DNA of 64,000 nucleotides from Moringa oleifera. Its lineage: Eukaryota > Streptophyta > Magnoliopsida > Brassicales > Moringaceae. Below are positions 12,970 to 23,640 of the stretch, in pieces. Positions within the stretch are counted from its first letter, which is position 1. Each line of letters starts with the position of its first letter. The stretch lies in assembly GCA_021397835.1 (NCBI GenBank), contig JAJFZO010000028.1, forward strand, positions 4,275,501 to 4,339,500. Reading direction: 5' to 3'. Under the pieces are notes generated by a model, which made no database searches, was not told the origin of the DNA, and worked only from the letters and a program-made list of their open reading frames with translations. The position numbers and the translations under genes are program-made.

Positions 12970-14190
12970 ATGTCTGTAATAATCACTTGATACTTTAGTA
13001 CATGAACCACCAAACTAGCCAACAACGACATAAAGGCTTAGTTCATGGTCATAGAACAATCAATTATGGTCGAACAGTGGCTGCACATAATTTATGCAAT
13101 GACTACTTTGCTGAGAATCCAAGGTTTGATGATTCAATGTTTCATAGACGATTTTGAATAGGCAAAAGTTTATTGCTTCATATTACTAATGCTGTCAAAG
13201 CTCATGACAACTACTTTGTGCAACGATGGAATACGTTGGGTTATCTAGTTTACAAAAAGTAGTAGCAGTTTTTTGAATGTTGCCTTATGCTATACCAGCA
13301 GATGCAACTGATGAATACATAAAAATTGGAGAATCTACTACAATTGAAAGTGTGAAAAGATTTTGTTGAGCTGTTGTGGAGATCTTCGGAGAGCGTTATC
13401 TGAGAGCACCAAATGCTAATGATGTTGAAAGGTTGCTCAAAATTAGTGAGAAACATGGATTTCTTAAAATGTTATGGAGTTTAGATTATATGCACTGAAA
13501 GTGGAAAAACAATTCTATTGCTTAGGTAGGATAATACCGTAGACGCAGTGGATCTCCAACTATTATTTTTTAAGCTGTAGTTGACTATGATTTATAGATT
13601 TGGCATGCATATTTTGGCTTTTCTAGTTCCAACAATGATATTAATGTGCTGAAGGCATCCCACTTGTTTTCAAATCTTACTAAACGTATAGAACCTCCAG
13701 CTCATTATGTTATCAATGGAAATAAGTACCACATGGTTTATTATTTAATCGATGGTATATATCCTAAATGGTCAACTCTTGTACAAATAATTCATGATTC
13801 TCGGGGTCCAAAGAAAAAATTATTTGCGAAGATCCAAGAAGCATGTAGGAAGGATGTTGAACGTGGATTTGGGGTTCTCCAATCAAGGTTTGCAATAATT
13901 CAAGGACCTGCACACTTTTGGAGAAAAAATATACTCCATGATATAATGACTACATGCATAATAATGCATAATATGATTATTGAGGATGAACGCGATATTG
14001 ATGCTAATATTGAAAATTGGTGAGAAGCACAAGTCCTGAAAGTTGAGATGATGGTAGATGAAACTGCGAAGTTTCAAGAATTTCTTGCTCGATACAGACA
14101 AATCAAAAATAAAGAGGCTCATTTTATATTTCGTAATGCATTGATTGAACATTTATGGAATCATCATGGTAATTCAAAACACCAAATGTT
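12970..14190 (+). pseudogene. Harbinger DDE transposase relic (HARBI1/ALP1-like)
   Basis: Plus-strand translation matches plant PIF/Harbinger transposases through most of their length. NYGRTVAAHNLCNDYFAENP lies near 13060. NANDVERLLKISEKHGF follows near 13420, then NNDINVL at 13631-13651. The longest clean stretch, 13646-14023, holds YLIDGIYPKWSTL and DVERGFGVLQSRFAI. All three acidic catalytic positions remain: D in SLDYMH (13484-13486), D in NNDINVL (13637-13639) and E in DVERGFG (13859-13861). The gene is dead: a TGA follows FHRRF near 13157, and another replaces the Trp normally after SLDYMH. A further TGA at 14021 interrupts a tail that otherwise reads on through NALIEHLWNHHG. Transposases of this type cut at TTA targets, matching the flanking duplication. 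Confidence 0.85.
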
Positions 14191-16010
14191 GTAATATCTT
14201 AGTGTTTTTATTTTGTTTTGTATCAATTATGTTACGAAATTTTAATATCAATTTAAATTGTGTATTTCAATGCATCAAGAAGTTATCATATATTATCGTA
14301 AAAAAGTCATTAACTCATAAAAATAGTCAAGTAAAAATTACTTAAAAAATATTTTTATAAAATTAAGTTGATAAATTATTAATTTTAAAAATAAATAAAA
14401 ATATAATTTATTATATAATATTAATTTATTTAGAATAAAAAAATTAAAAATTAAAATTATGTTAATTATTTTAAATTAATTAATTAATATTTATAAATAT
14501 TTTTATTGATAATTATTATTTATATTATTAATATAATATTATAACATTAATTTGATGTAAATGGGTTGAAGATGAAAAAAATTTTGCGTTGAAATATTCT
14601 AAAAAGATTTTTTTTAAACACCAAATTGGTGTTAAATTTGGTGTATAGAGTTGAAGATGGCCTTAGTATGGCATCTAGGTCATTAATTGCATTTTCTATC
14701 CTTCGTCTCTTCATTACAACAACCATACCAATATAGTAGACTCATGCCTAATACTCGTCGACAGCTTCGGTTTTATTTCCCTCGTCATCTCGCCTATCAA
14801 TCAATTCTATACGTATGCATTTGTATAGTGAAAAGGTTTGCCGTTCATTTACATCCAGTAGCTTTGTCTTAAATTAGTCTGTTCACTGGCCATCGCTCTT
14901 AGTATTTTCCCTCCCATTTATATGTTTCTTTTTTTTTTTTGAATGCTAAACAAATGAATCTTTTCTTGGTGCGTCTTTCTTTCTTTTCTTAAGATTGAAT
15001 ACTTTTAAATACAAAAACTCACGTCTTTGGTGTAGACATTATCTTAATTTTAAATGAATGTAGATATATTAGTTGGATGTTATTATATTTTAATCTTCAA
15101 TGTGTATGAATATATTAATAGATGTTAGTTATGTTTATTAAATAGTTAGATGTTAGCTAAATTTTAGTTAGATGTTGCTTAGATAATAATTAGATGATAT
15201 TAGATATTAATTAAGTATTTACATGTTAATTAATTAGATGTGACTTAATTAGATGTTAATTAAATATTAGTTAGACTTAAATGCATAACCAATTGATTGG
15301 AAGTTTATTAAGTAATCAAATATTATTAAATAATAATTAAATGTTAATTAAGTTATTAAATATATATTAATTAAGTAAATAGGTATATACTTATATCAAA
15401 AGAAAATTTTTTAAGTATGACTAATAGGAAGAATCGTAGTTCCTACACCTTTTGTGGTGTCCCTCAGTCCATCACGGCTTACACGCACCTTCTTTTAATC
15501 CAATCAACTGGTGCCATTACCAATCCAGTGCCTAAGGAACTAGACCTTACGCAAAGCATCGTTTTTACATATAGCTGTGTTCTAAATCATAAGGGGGGCT
15601 AATTAATATATTCTTCACCCATCGTGATAAAGGTCTGTTGGCTGAACCCTATGTCCAATATCCTGATTGATAAGTTACTCATCCTAGTCAGAGAACTATA
15701 TCCCAACCAATCATAGATGACATCAAGCCCTTACTCTAGATCATGAAATGCTTCTTCTCGAGCTAAGGAAGTGGCAAAGAATTATGTTAAAGCCTCTCTT
15801 CCTATGATTATAAAACTAAAGTCTGAAAGAAAGAGTTTTACCTGTAGTTTGAATGTTGGCTACTGGCGGGCTCAACTTGCCCTATCACTAGAGGGCCCTA
15901 TTGGTCACTCATCACTGATCATTATCCCCTCACTCCTGAACCCATTTTTTTTTTTTTACAATGTTAAAAAGTCTATTTCTAGATTGAAATGACAAGGGGC
16001 AGGACCCCAT

Positions 16011-16013
<3 letters not shown>

Positions 16014-16045
<32 letters not shown>
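16014..16045. repeat. TA dinucleotide microsatellite
   Basis: About 15 TA units within degenerate retroelement DNA. Confidence 0.95.
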
Positions 16046-16048
<3 letters not shown>

Positions 16049-16139
16049 AATATGACGTCGATCCCTAAATCTTACTCTAGAGCCTTGTCGTGTTTACTAC
16101 ATTGCGCAAGATTTACATCTGCTAGTGATTGCCTCTAGG

Positions 16140-16240
16140 TAGTCATTAGCCTCGTCAGAAGCCAATGATTGTGCTGGTTAGTCGTTGGCCTCACTAGAAG
16201 CTAATGATTGTGCTGGGCAATCGTTGGCCTCATTAGCCTT
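16140..16240. repeat. 40-bp minisatellite, about 2.5 copies
   Basis: The unit starts TAGTC(A/G)TT(A/G)GCCTC and ends AATGATTGTGCTGG. Copies begin at 16140 and 16179, with a partial third at 16219. The duplication looks relatively recent because copies one and two differ at only a few positions. Confidence 0.85.
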
Positions 16241-16614
16241 TCAAATGCATGGCTAGCGATAGCCCAACAGTAGATGCTAGCCATGCATTCCATATGCCAT
16301 AACTTGCTACAAAGTGCAGCAAGCCAGCAACCACCACTTATGATGGTCGCTAGACAATGAGAAAACTAAGGCTTCCCTATGGGCGTTGCTTCCCCCCTTT
16401 TTGTTTCCCTTTTATCTCTATAAGTCTCTTTTTCTGTCTCTTTATAGTGACTACTTTCTGTCTCTATAACTTTCCCTCTTTATCTCTCTGCAACTCCTCT
16501 CACTTTTTGCTAATCATCCTCCTTTGGCTTATCCTCACATGATCGAAGAATTTAAAGATTTGATGAATAGGAACATCGTCGACAAATCTACTACTTGAAC
16601 TCATATGGATAAGT

Positions 16615-16770
16615 ATGAAAAATTTGGTTAGATTAGATCTAATAATATTTAGTTAGATTAGATAAACTAATTTAGATTACATTATATAAATTTTTTTATT
16701 AGATTAGATTGATAATTTTTGGTTAGATTAAATTGAAAAATTTAGGTTAGATTATTTTAAAAAATTAAGT
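16615..16770. repeat. Degenerate TTAGATTAGAT-type AT repeat
   Basis: Words such as GGTTAGATTAGAT and TTTAGATTA recur with variable spacing. It resembles simple-sequence expansion rather than coding DNA. Confidence 0.6.
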
Positions 16771-16839
16771 TATTTGGTTAATTTTATTTTTAATAATTTT
16801 TTTAAAATTTTGAAGCCTCTGTAAAGATGCCTTCGACCC

Positions 16840-17835
16840 ATTGAACAAGGCTATGCATGACAAAAATAGACAAATAGATCTATAGGGACCATGCAAGGAT
16901 AATTGAACTAGCTAATAAAATCTTGAGGTAAGGATGCTACTAGCCAACATCGCTGAAAAATGCTTTTGTGAGAAATGTTAGTTATCATGCACATCCCTAA
17001 TGACAATGACTAGCTTGTATGACCTTTACCATTTTGTCCAACAGGGAATAGACTTGGTAAGACCTTTTTCATAAGTACTTGGACAACAAAAGTTACTAAT
17101 TATGATGATAAATTAATTTACTAAATAGATAATGGTCGAGCCAATGGTGCAAATAACTCAAATGAAGGCTTAAGAGTTTTTCTTGAAGAACTTGGCAAGT
17201 CGTTTTCAAATTGCTTTTATTGCAGTCTCCAATTTTAGGAGGTTTAGTTTTTAGCAAAGTGACAACTAGTGGGATTAGAACAACACCACACCTTTATGTG
17301 ATACCCTTAATTAGTCTAATGGATAGGTAAATGTAGTCAACAAAATCCTATTTACTAATTCTTAAAAAGAGGCTGGAAAAATTAGTCGACACTTGGATAG
17401 AAGACCTCTCAAGAGTAATCTAGTGTACCACGAAGAAGGTAAAAAAGAAGAAGCATATTTTGCTTTGGCTTTGGGGATAAGAGCAAAAATAGATCCCTTA
17501 GCTTTGAGTCAAGCACTTCCAATAAGAGCACAATGGAGAAAGAATGTGAGTACACCTAGACTTGTTAGAAAAACAGAGAAAGAATGCCCAAGTGAGAGTT
17601 GCAACGCTTAAAAAAGTGATGGCATGTTACTGTAATCTTCTAGTAAAACCTACATATTTCCAAATAAGAGATTTAATGTTGAGAAGAATTGATGTGGTGG
17701 ATTTAAAGAATGTCCACAAATTATCCTCAAACTAGGAGAGACTGTTTAAGGTTATCAAAAAGATAAAACTCGAGACTTATAAGTTAGCTACTATAGGAAA
17801 GAAACGTGTGCCCCACGCATGGAACATAACATTTA
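16840..17835 (+). pseudogene. Ty3/gypsy integrase relic (Tat-type element A)
   Basis: Plus-strand fragments follow the order of a plant gypsy integrase. The zinc-binding side comes first (LANKILR near 16910). QQGIDLVRPFS near 17040 matches the family's WGIDLVGPF. A core with many stops follows, then a tail reading RVATLKKVMACYCNLLVKPTYFQIRDLMLRRID (quoted in parts, 17595-17695). The sequence ends with KLSSN, LFKVIKKIKLETYKLA and VPHAWNI (to about 17830), the usual C-terminal landmarks. Several frame changes and stops make it non-functional. Downstream lie a tandem array and an antisense extra ORF, the arrangement of the Tat lineage. Confidence 0.75.
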
Positions 17836-18050
17836 CATAGGTACTGTGTAAAATACAAAGTATTGAGATATTGCTTGCTCTTGTAACCTGTTCATGCATA
17901 AATAAATAAACTTTTACCATAAATTGCTTAGCTGAAAAACAACGATAGGATGAAAGCTTCAAGTTATGAGACTTATTTTTATTTAACAAAAGTTCTCCAT
18001 GATAAGGTAGTGGATGCACAAGTTATTAGAAAAAAAGGTAAACAGAAAAG

Positions 18051-18326
18051 CTCACAAACTGAGTCTTTCACCTCGATCTCCTATACATCTTGCTTTTTTA
18101 ACTTGGTAATTATCTCATTGACTGAGTTTTTCACCAATCTCCTATACATCTTGTTTTTCTAGTCGGGTAATTATCTCATAAACCAAGTCTTTCGCCTTGA
18201 TCTCTTATACAGCTTGCTTTTTTAGCTTCAAAACTATCTTACAAACGAAGTCTTTCACTTTAATCTCTTATATACCTTGCTTTTTTAGCTTAGTAACTAT
18301 CTCACAGATAAAGTTTTTTACATCGG
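18051..18326. repeat. 62-bp tandem array, more than four copies
   Basis: Units of the form CTCACAAAC-GAGTCTTTCACCT-GATCTCCTATACATCTTGC-TTTTTTAGCTT-GTAACTAT repeat with 61-63 bp spacing from 18051. It lies just after the integrase end and before the antisense extra ORF. Tandem arrays at this place are known in Tat/Ogre retroelements. Confidence 0.9.
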
Positions 18327-18649
18327 TCCTTTATACTCTACCTAATTAATGATCCAATGATAATTACATTCGATTAGTAACTACCTGTTAAAAGAAACAA
18401 ATACTATAAAGGACTTATTACGTGGAAGAAAAAGCCTAAACTAAAAAGCCATAAAATATACATGTTGGTTAAACATAAATAGGCTAAGTATCATGCTTGC
18501 CAAAGCAAACATTCATAACATAAACAACAAATCTAAAAACAAACTATCCCAAAACATGACAAAAAAAATTGTTCTTGGGTAACAAGGTGTACTAGCCTAG
18601 ACAAGGTAAAGCAATACTGATAAAAAAAACATCATCACATCATTAAACA

Positions 18650-18852
18650 ATAATCCTTTAATTATCAGCCGCAATAAATAGATTTGTTGATAAAATAATA
18701 ACAGGATCACTAGAAGATGTAACTGAAGGAACAAGAGCATGTGATAGAGACTCAATAGAAGCAAACACTAGAAGTGGCTCCCTAGTTACAGTAGAGCATG
18801 TAAAAATTAGGCATAGTTCGACAATGTTATGTTGAATGAGGTCGATCACATG
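18650..18852 (-). pseudogene. Antisense extra ORF of gypsy element A, C-terminal part
   Basis: A minus-strand open frame (18849-18658) in the place expected for the end of the Tat-type additional ORF. It is separated from its upstream part by the CACTA-1 insertion: removing 18856-22667 and one TCA copy joins it to the acidic segment ending near 22671. No domain is recognisable in this tail. Confidence 0.45.
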
Positions 18853-18884
18853 TCACACTACTACAAAAATTATAATAACCAACA

Positions 18885-19160
18885 CTAATTTAATGACAGT
18901 TATTCAGAAAACTGTCATTAAAAAGTTTATTAATACTTTTGATGACAGTTATTTCAAAACTATCATTAAAAATAAGGTTTTTAATGCCAATTAAAGAAGA
19001 ATTAGCGTTAAAAAAACCCATGATTTAAACATTTAATATCAGTTCTTGAAGAATTGACATTAAAAGATCCATCACTTGAGAATTTAACGCCAATTCTCAA
19101 GGAAATGACGTTAAAACAATAAAGCCTTTAACGCCAATTCTTGAAGAACTGCCGTTAAAG
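18885..19160. repeat. CACTA-1 left subterminal repeats
   Basis: Several diverged inverted units pairing a TTTAATG-C-GTT arm with an AAC-G-CATTAAA arm, for example around 18890-18925, 18945-18975 and 19085-19160. Such subterminal motifs bind the CACTA TnpA-type protein in studied elements. Confidence 0.75.
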
Positions 19161-19224
19161 GCCAAAATAGGCTGGGACAGCTGCCACCTTTGAGCCACAC
19201 GGGCTTTCAACTTTGGGCATGCCC

Positions 19225-19475
19225 TAATCTGGCTGCATCTTGTAGCAGCAACTGCTACAGTAACTGCAGCAGTAGTAGTAGCAATTGTTATTGCTACAAG
19301 CAATCGTCATTGCTACAAGAAGCAGCAGCAATGGCTGCTTACAGCAGTAGCAACCGTTGCTGCTGCTTCTTGCAGCAGTGACGACTACTTATAGTAGCAA
19401 TGGTAGCCATTGTTGCAGCTTTTGCTGTAAGCAACAGTGGCTGATGCTACTGAAAGAAGCTGCAGCAACCACCAC
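19225..19475. repeat. GCA/GCT triplet-rich block inside CACTA-1
   Basis: Dense GCAGCA, GCTGC and AGTAGCAAC words on both strands give Ser/Cys/Ala-rich open frames with no known domain. The block is clearly more GC-rich than the rest of the element, and CACTA-2 has nothing like it at the matching place. Confidence 0.7.
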
Positions 19476-21002
19476 ATTCCTGGTTAGGACTCCTCTGCTT
19501 AGGCAACACAGTCCTCTTTTAATTTCCTTGCTTCTTTCTCTCTACTTTTGTGCTCATTTTTGCTTGAAGTTTTTTCGGCTGTTTTTGTGGTTGCTGCTAC
19601 TTCTCATAGCAGCAGTGGCCATGAACGTGGAGTGATGATGATTTCAAATTCTCTTACACATGCATATTAGACAACAAGTGATGATTTTAAATCCTTTGGC
19701 CTTCAACGCCAGGTTGTGGAATAGCTAAGGTTAAAGGCTATCCTTCCCTGCTTTTAAGGTTGGGATCTTAAATTTGTTTCCAGAGCCCTCTAGAGCCCGC
19801 CATAACCTCGCGTATAATTTTCCTCTCTAGGTCAGGATTCTCCTCTTTGCAGACTGTCCAAAAGCAACTGCACAATCGAACAGCCTTTCTCCAGCCATTA
19901 GGATCTTTGCTCTCCATCCAAAAGTAGTTGTGGTAGTTGATGGCAGCCTCTCCAGCCTTCTCTTCATTGGTCTTTATCGAGAAGCAGGTAGACCCGCCAA
20001 CTGTCGGTTTAGCAGTGATACTGCCTCTCTCCTTGCTTCTGGCTCTCTCATTTATCTCAATCTAGTCGCACCCTCCCCCTCTATTCGTTCATTTTTGGGA
20101 TTCAAACATATGTAAGTATTTTGGTATAGAGTTGAAATTTTTTTACGAAATTTAAGTTTCCTAATTTTGATTAAATATGGTTTAAAAAATATATTGAGAA
20201 TGTATATTATTTTGAGAAGTTTTTTGTTAAGTGTGTTTGGTGAATTGTTATTAATTGATGAAGTTTGAGTTTTTTTTAATTAGTATATTTTGATGAACAT
20301 ATTTGGTATGAATGGGTATATATTGATATATTTATTATTTCATAATTATTAAGATTCTTAGATTAATTGATAAATTAAGTAAATATTAATTAGATGAATT
20401 TATATTTTGATAAATTAATTATATATTAGGTGTAGATGAATTTATGTTTGAATTAATTTTTTTACGTAAGATTAATTGGTATATTTTGTCAAATTTAATT
20501 ATATTGATTTTATTGTTACCATAAATTAATATATTTAGTTAAATTTTAAATAGATAATTAATTAATTATATGCTTGTAATATAAACCATTAAATATTTAA
20601 ATTTTAATCAATTAAGTTACTAGCTAGTTAGATATTTGTGTAGTAATTAATTAAATGATAATTAATTTACTGTATCTTAATTAACTAATTAATTATTAGT
20701 CATTTATTTAGCTAATATTAATAAATTAGATGCTTGTGAAGCAAAAAATTACATGTTATTAACATATTAATTAGGTTACTAGATAGTTAAGTGCTTATAT
20801 AATAAATTAGATGTTAATTAAATATTGACTATATCTTAATTAACTAAATAATTATTAATTATGTATTTAAATTTTAATTAATAAATTCGATGCTTGTAAA
20901 GTAAATAATTAACTGTTATTTAAATTTGAATTAATTTAGATGGTTAGTTAATTAACTGTTATTTAGTGGTTAATAAATAAATTTGATGCTTGTAAAGTAT
21001 TT

Positions 21003-21819
21003 TGTGTTTGCTGATCCATCAACATTGTCATATGAAATGTCTATAAGTAGAGACACTCAAGCTCGTCACCTAGCCAATAAAATGATAGATCCATGTGACG
21101 GAAGAGTAGTGATATTTCCTTATAACTTGAGGTAAGTTATAATACTAGTTAAAATTATTAATAGTTTTGTTCAAAATATTTTTAACATTTATTTTTTATA
21201 ATACAGGCAGCACTGATTGTTGGTGGTTGTCGAGCCTCGTAATTTTGTGTACAATATTTTTGATCCTTTGAACCATGGTTCTCATCAAGAACTAGATCAA
21301 CTTATGTCCACGTAAGTGAAAATATTTTCATTTATGTTAGTATGTATTTTTTTCTACTCTTAAGAATATTGATTATTTTCTATTGGCAACTCTTTTAAAT
21401 TGTTCCAAGTTTTCAAAGAATCAAGCAATAGGCGCATTCCTACTAAGGTATGTATATTTAAACCTATATGTGATGTTAATTTTATTTATTTTGCAAAATA
21501 TAACAATTAAAAATTTTTAATACGGTGTCCACATCAGCCTTCAAATACTGAGCGTGGATATTATATTATGAAATTTTTAAGGGACATCATTAATAGACGT
21601 GATAGAAATACCCATATGCAAAAATGGTAAGTTTTTAAGCATTTGCTTGTGTAAATATTTAAGTAATAAATTGATGTGCTTATTAAAAATTTTAATTGGA
21701 CTAACTTTTTTTTTTGAAATATAGTTAATGAACATAGATACCTACACCCAATCGGAGATTAATGAAGTTAGAAAAGAGGTTGGACAATTTCTTTGGAGTG
21801 TCATATTAGAAAGTTGAAC
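21003..21819 (+). pseudogene. ULP1-like C48 peptidase relic in CACTA-1
   Basis: Exon-like blocks read in order. 21003-21131 carries DPSTLSYEMSISRDTQARHL. 21207-21311 carries LLVVVEPRNFVYNIFDPL. About 21390-21447 carries SFKLFQVFKESSNRRIP. 21530-21626 carries PHQPSNTERGYYIMKFLRDI, and 21725-21819 carries NIDTYTQSEINEVRKEVGQF. This order matches plant transposon-borne Ulp1-type cysteine peptidases. The catalytic His remains, but the Trp after it is TGA. The catalytic Cys, expected in ECGYYVM, is Arg (CGT at 21553-21555). The acceptor before 21390 reads AA where CACTA-2 has AG. The product would be inactive even if made. Confidence 0.75.
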
Positions 21820-22196
21820 CTTGAAGATTTTTATACACATGAACATTATTGAATTTATAGAGTTGAATTTTTAGAATTGTGTAATATTTTAACTAATGTA
21901 TTGTACATATAGAGTTCAATTATGACATCAAACTTTAGTGATCTTTTGTTTTATTTATCTCTTATTACTTTTTTGGATTAGATTATTTTGAGTGTTTCCA
22001 AATATGAAAGAAGTAATGAAGATCTTTGTAAGAATGGTATTGAAGTGTATAACATAAAAATTTTGGTTGTCTATTGTGAAGAATTGTATTGATGTATATG
22101 GATGATGTGGAAGATATGAAAAATTTTATATATGTAGGTTTTGGATGATCTGAATATATAAATTTTGTATTTATTTCAAAATAAATACAAAAAATA

Positions 22197-22640
22197 CCTT
22201 TAATGACAGTTTTATAATAACTGTCATTAAAAGCCCCCTTTTTGACGACAGTTCCAATAGAACTATCATTAAAAGGGCCCCCTTTAACAACACTTTTATT
22301 AAAACTATCATTAAAATGTCCCATCTTTAATGACAGTTCTATTGAAACTGTCATTAAAAGGTCTCCCTTTTAACGACAGTTTTAATAAAACTATCATTAA
22401 AGGTCTTTCCCTTTTAACGACAGTTTCAATAGAACTATCATTAAAAGGGCCCCCCTTTAATAACAGTTCCATTAGAACTGTCATTAAAAGATCCCCTTTT
22501 AACGACAGTTCCAATAGAACTATCATTAAAAGGTAATACTTTCAATGATAGTTCAATAACTTTTATTAAAACTTTTCATCTTTAATGACATCAACAAAGA
22601 TGACAGTTTTACAACAGTCATTAAAAGCCATTTTTAACTG
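22197..22640. repeat. CACTA-1 right subterminal hairpin array
   Basis: About nine to ten tandem units of about 40-60 bp. Each contains an inverted pair (TTTAA-GACAGTT and AACT(G/A)TCATTAAA) around a 6-8 base loop, separated by GGGCCCCC-like or GGTCTTTCCC-like linkers. Each unit could fold into a hairpin in single-stranded DNA or RNA. It is much longer than the matching part of CACTA-2. Confidence 0.85.
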
Positions 22641-22670
22641 TCATTAAAGCTTTTATCTGTTGTAGTGTCA

Positions 22671-23640
22671 TCATCCTCGACTTCATAAAATTCCTCCTCA
22701 TCTTCACCTTTTGCAACGAAGAAGTTAACATCTAACCTAATAAAAGCCTTTTTAATCTCATTTTTGGCATTTCGTCTTACCAAGACTAGCATAGAATTAC
22801 TATAATCTTGGAATTTTTCCTTGTAACTTTTGTTCTTCAAAAACCCTCAATCACTTGGTTTGTGGCCTTTTGCATGGCTATTTTTTTTTATTTACTTTTA
22901 AATATCGTTCCTCCAAACGCATCTCTTTGATATGCTTACTTGCCATGTTCACCTTTAACTCCTTGACCTTATTGACTTGGTCTTTTAAAGTGCTAATACA
23001 AGACTGTGACTCATGCTTTAGGCCATTAAAGCGAGCTTATGGCTCGACTTTCTCCTTTTGAATTGATAACAACTCCTGATGCATTTGAAGGTACTAAATA
23101 GACATTACATGGGCACTTGAACAACCTAGAACATGAAAAAAGATTAGGACAAGGGTAGATCATAAGGACAAATTAAGGGCAAACAACATGCTCACCATAG
23201 TGAAATTGGTCTTCACTTACGCAGCTAACTAAACTATAGTTAAATCATTAAGTCAAAGGCAGTTAAGCTCTAAAGTGATACCGTTTAACAACTTAAAGGC
23301 CACTTCATGCTTAAGAGCAAAATTGCCAACCTTTTTATTTACCAAGAAGCCACACAAGGAGCGTCACTAGGATTCGAAGGTCCCAAAGTTGAAGTTGTAG
23401 TTGGATTCATAAAAATCTCAACCATAGGAGTATCCATGTCTAGGCTACAAACCAAAAAAGCCATGAGAAAGTGGGGACCACCTTTAGAGAAAGGGCCAAC
23501 ATCCCTTTTATTTGACACATGCCTTTTGTTTACATTGACTTTCACTCACTTCAAAAGACCTCTTCAACATTGCATCCTTACAGGCCTTTTGCTCGGCCAT
23601 GGAAGCTTTGATATAAAAACATTGCGATTACTAAAGTACT
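22671..23640 (-). pseudogene. Antisense extra ORF of gypsy element A, central coiled-coil part
   Basis: Minus-strand segments read as a charged, coiled-coil-like protein with an acidic end (KGEDEEEFYEVEDDD, 22730-22680). Upstream pieces are rich in Lys, Glu and Leu, with broken frames toward 23545. Acidic-ended coiled-coil proteins of this kind (putative gypsy-type transposon protein, PF04195-like) are the additional ORFs of Tat-lineage retroelements, often antisense to pol. The integrase here is on the plus strand, so the orientation fits. CACTA-1 cuts it at 22668-22670. Confidence 0.55.

Larger units (their letters stand above)
10308..14662. mobile_element. PIF/Harbinger DNA transposon, decayed but full-length
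   Basis: The left end GGTCATCTTCAA (10308) and the right end TTGAAGATGGCC (to 14662) are inverted repeats with one mismatch. Both are flanked by TTA (10305-10307 and 14663-14665), the 3-bp duplication expected of PIF/Harbinger. The interior carries the two usual genes of the superfamily, facing away from each other: a minus-strand ORF1 (Myb/SANT-like with NAM-associated C-terminus) and a plus-strand DDE transposase. A minisatellite lies between them. Both genes contain stops, so the 4.36-kb copy is not autonomous. The subterminal regions (10470-10700 and 14340-14560) are almost pure AT. Confidence 0.85.
14666..16830. other. Degenerate repeat-rich DNA, no gene recognised
   Basis: Between the Harbinger element and the gypsy integrase relic. 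It includes an AT-rich block with recurring TTAATTAGATG words (15060-15400), a TA microsatellite, a 40-bp minisatellite, and a TTAGATTAGAT-type block (16615-16770). It may contain the 5' part of the gypsy element below, but no gag or reverse transcriptase could be read. Confidence 0.5.
18856..22667 (+). mobile_element. CACTA-1, non-autonomous CACTA transposon
   Basis: Begins CACTACTACAAAAATTATAA and ends TCTGTTGTAGTG. It is flanked by perfect 3-bp duplications TCA (18853-18855 and 22668-22670), diagnostic of the superfamily. Subterminal regions are packed with inverted units of TTTAATGACAGTT / AACTGTCATTAAA (left 18885-19160, right 22197-22640). The interior holds a triplet-rich block, an AT-rich zone with repeated TTAATTAGATG words, and a broken C48-like peptidase gene. 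No TNP2-type transposase is visible, so it must have moved in trans. It interrupts the antisense extra ORF of the gypsy element around it. Length is 3812 bp. Confidence 0.9.

Noticed and set aside
16615..16770. TTAGATTAGAT tract considered as interstitial telomere repeat
   Set aside because: It lacks the plant TTTAGGG unit and is irregular; better called degenerate simple sequence.
22311..22536. Overlapping open frames on both strands in the CACTA-1 right end
   Set aside because: Artefacts of the hairpin tandem array, whose unit length keeps frames open; the peptides are repeats of one unit.
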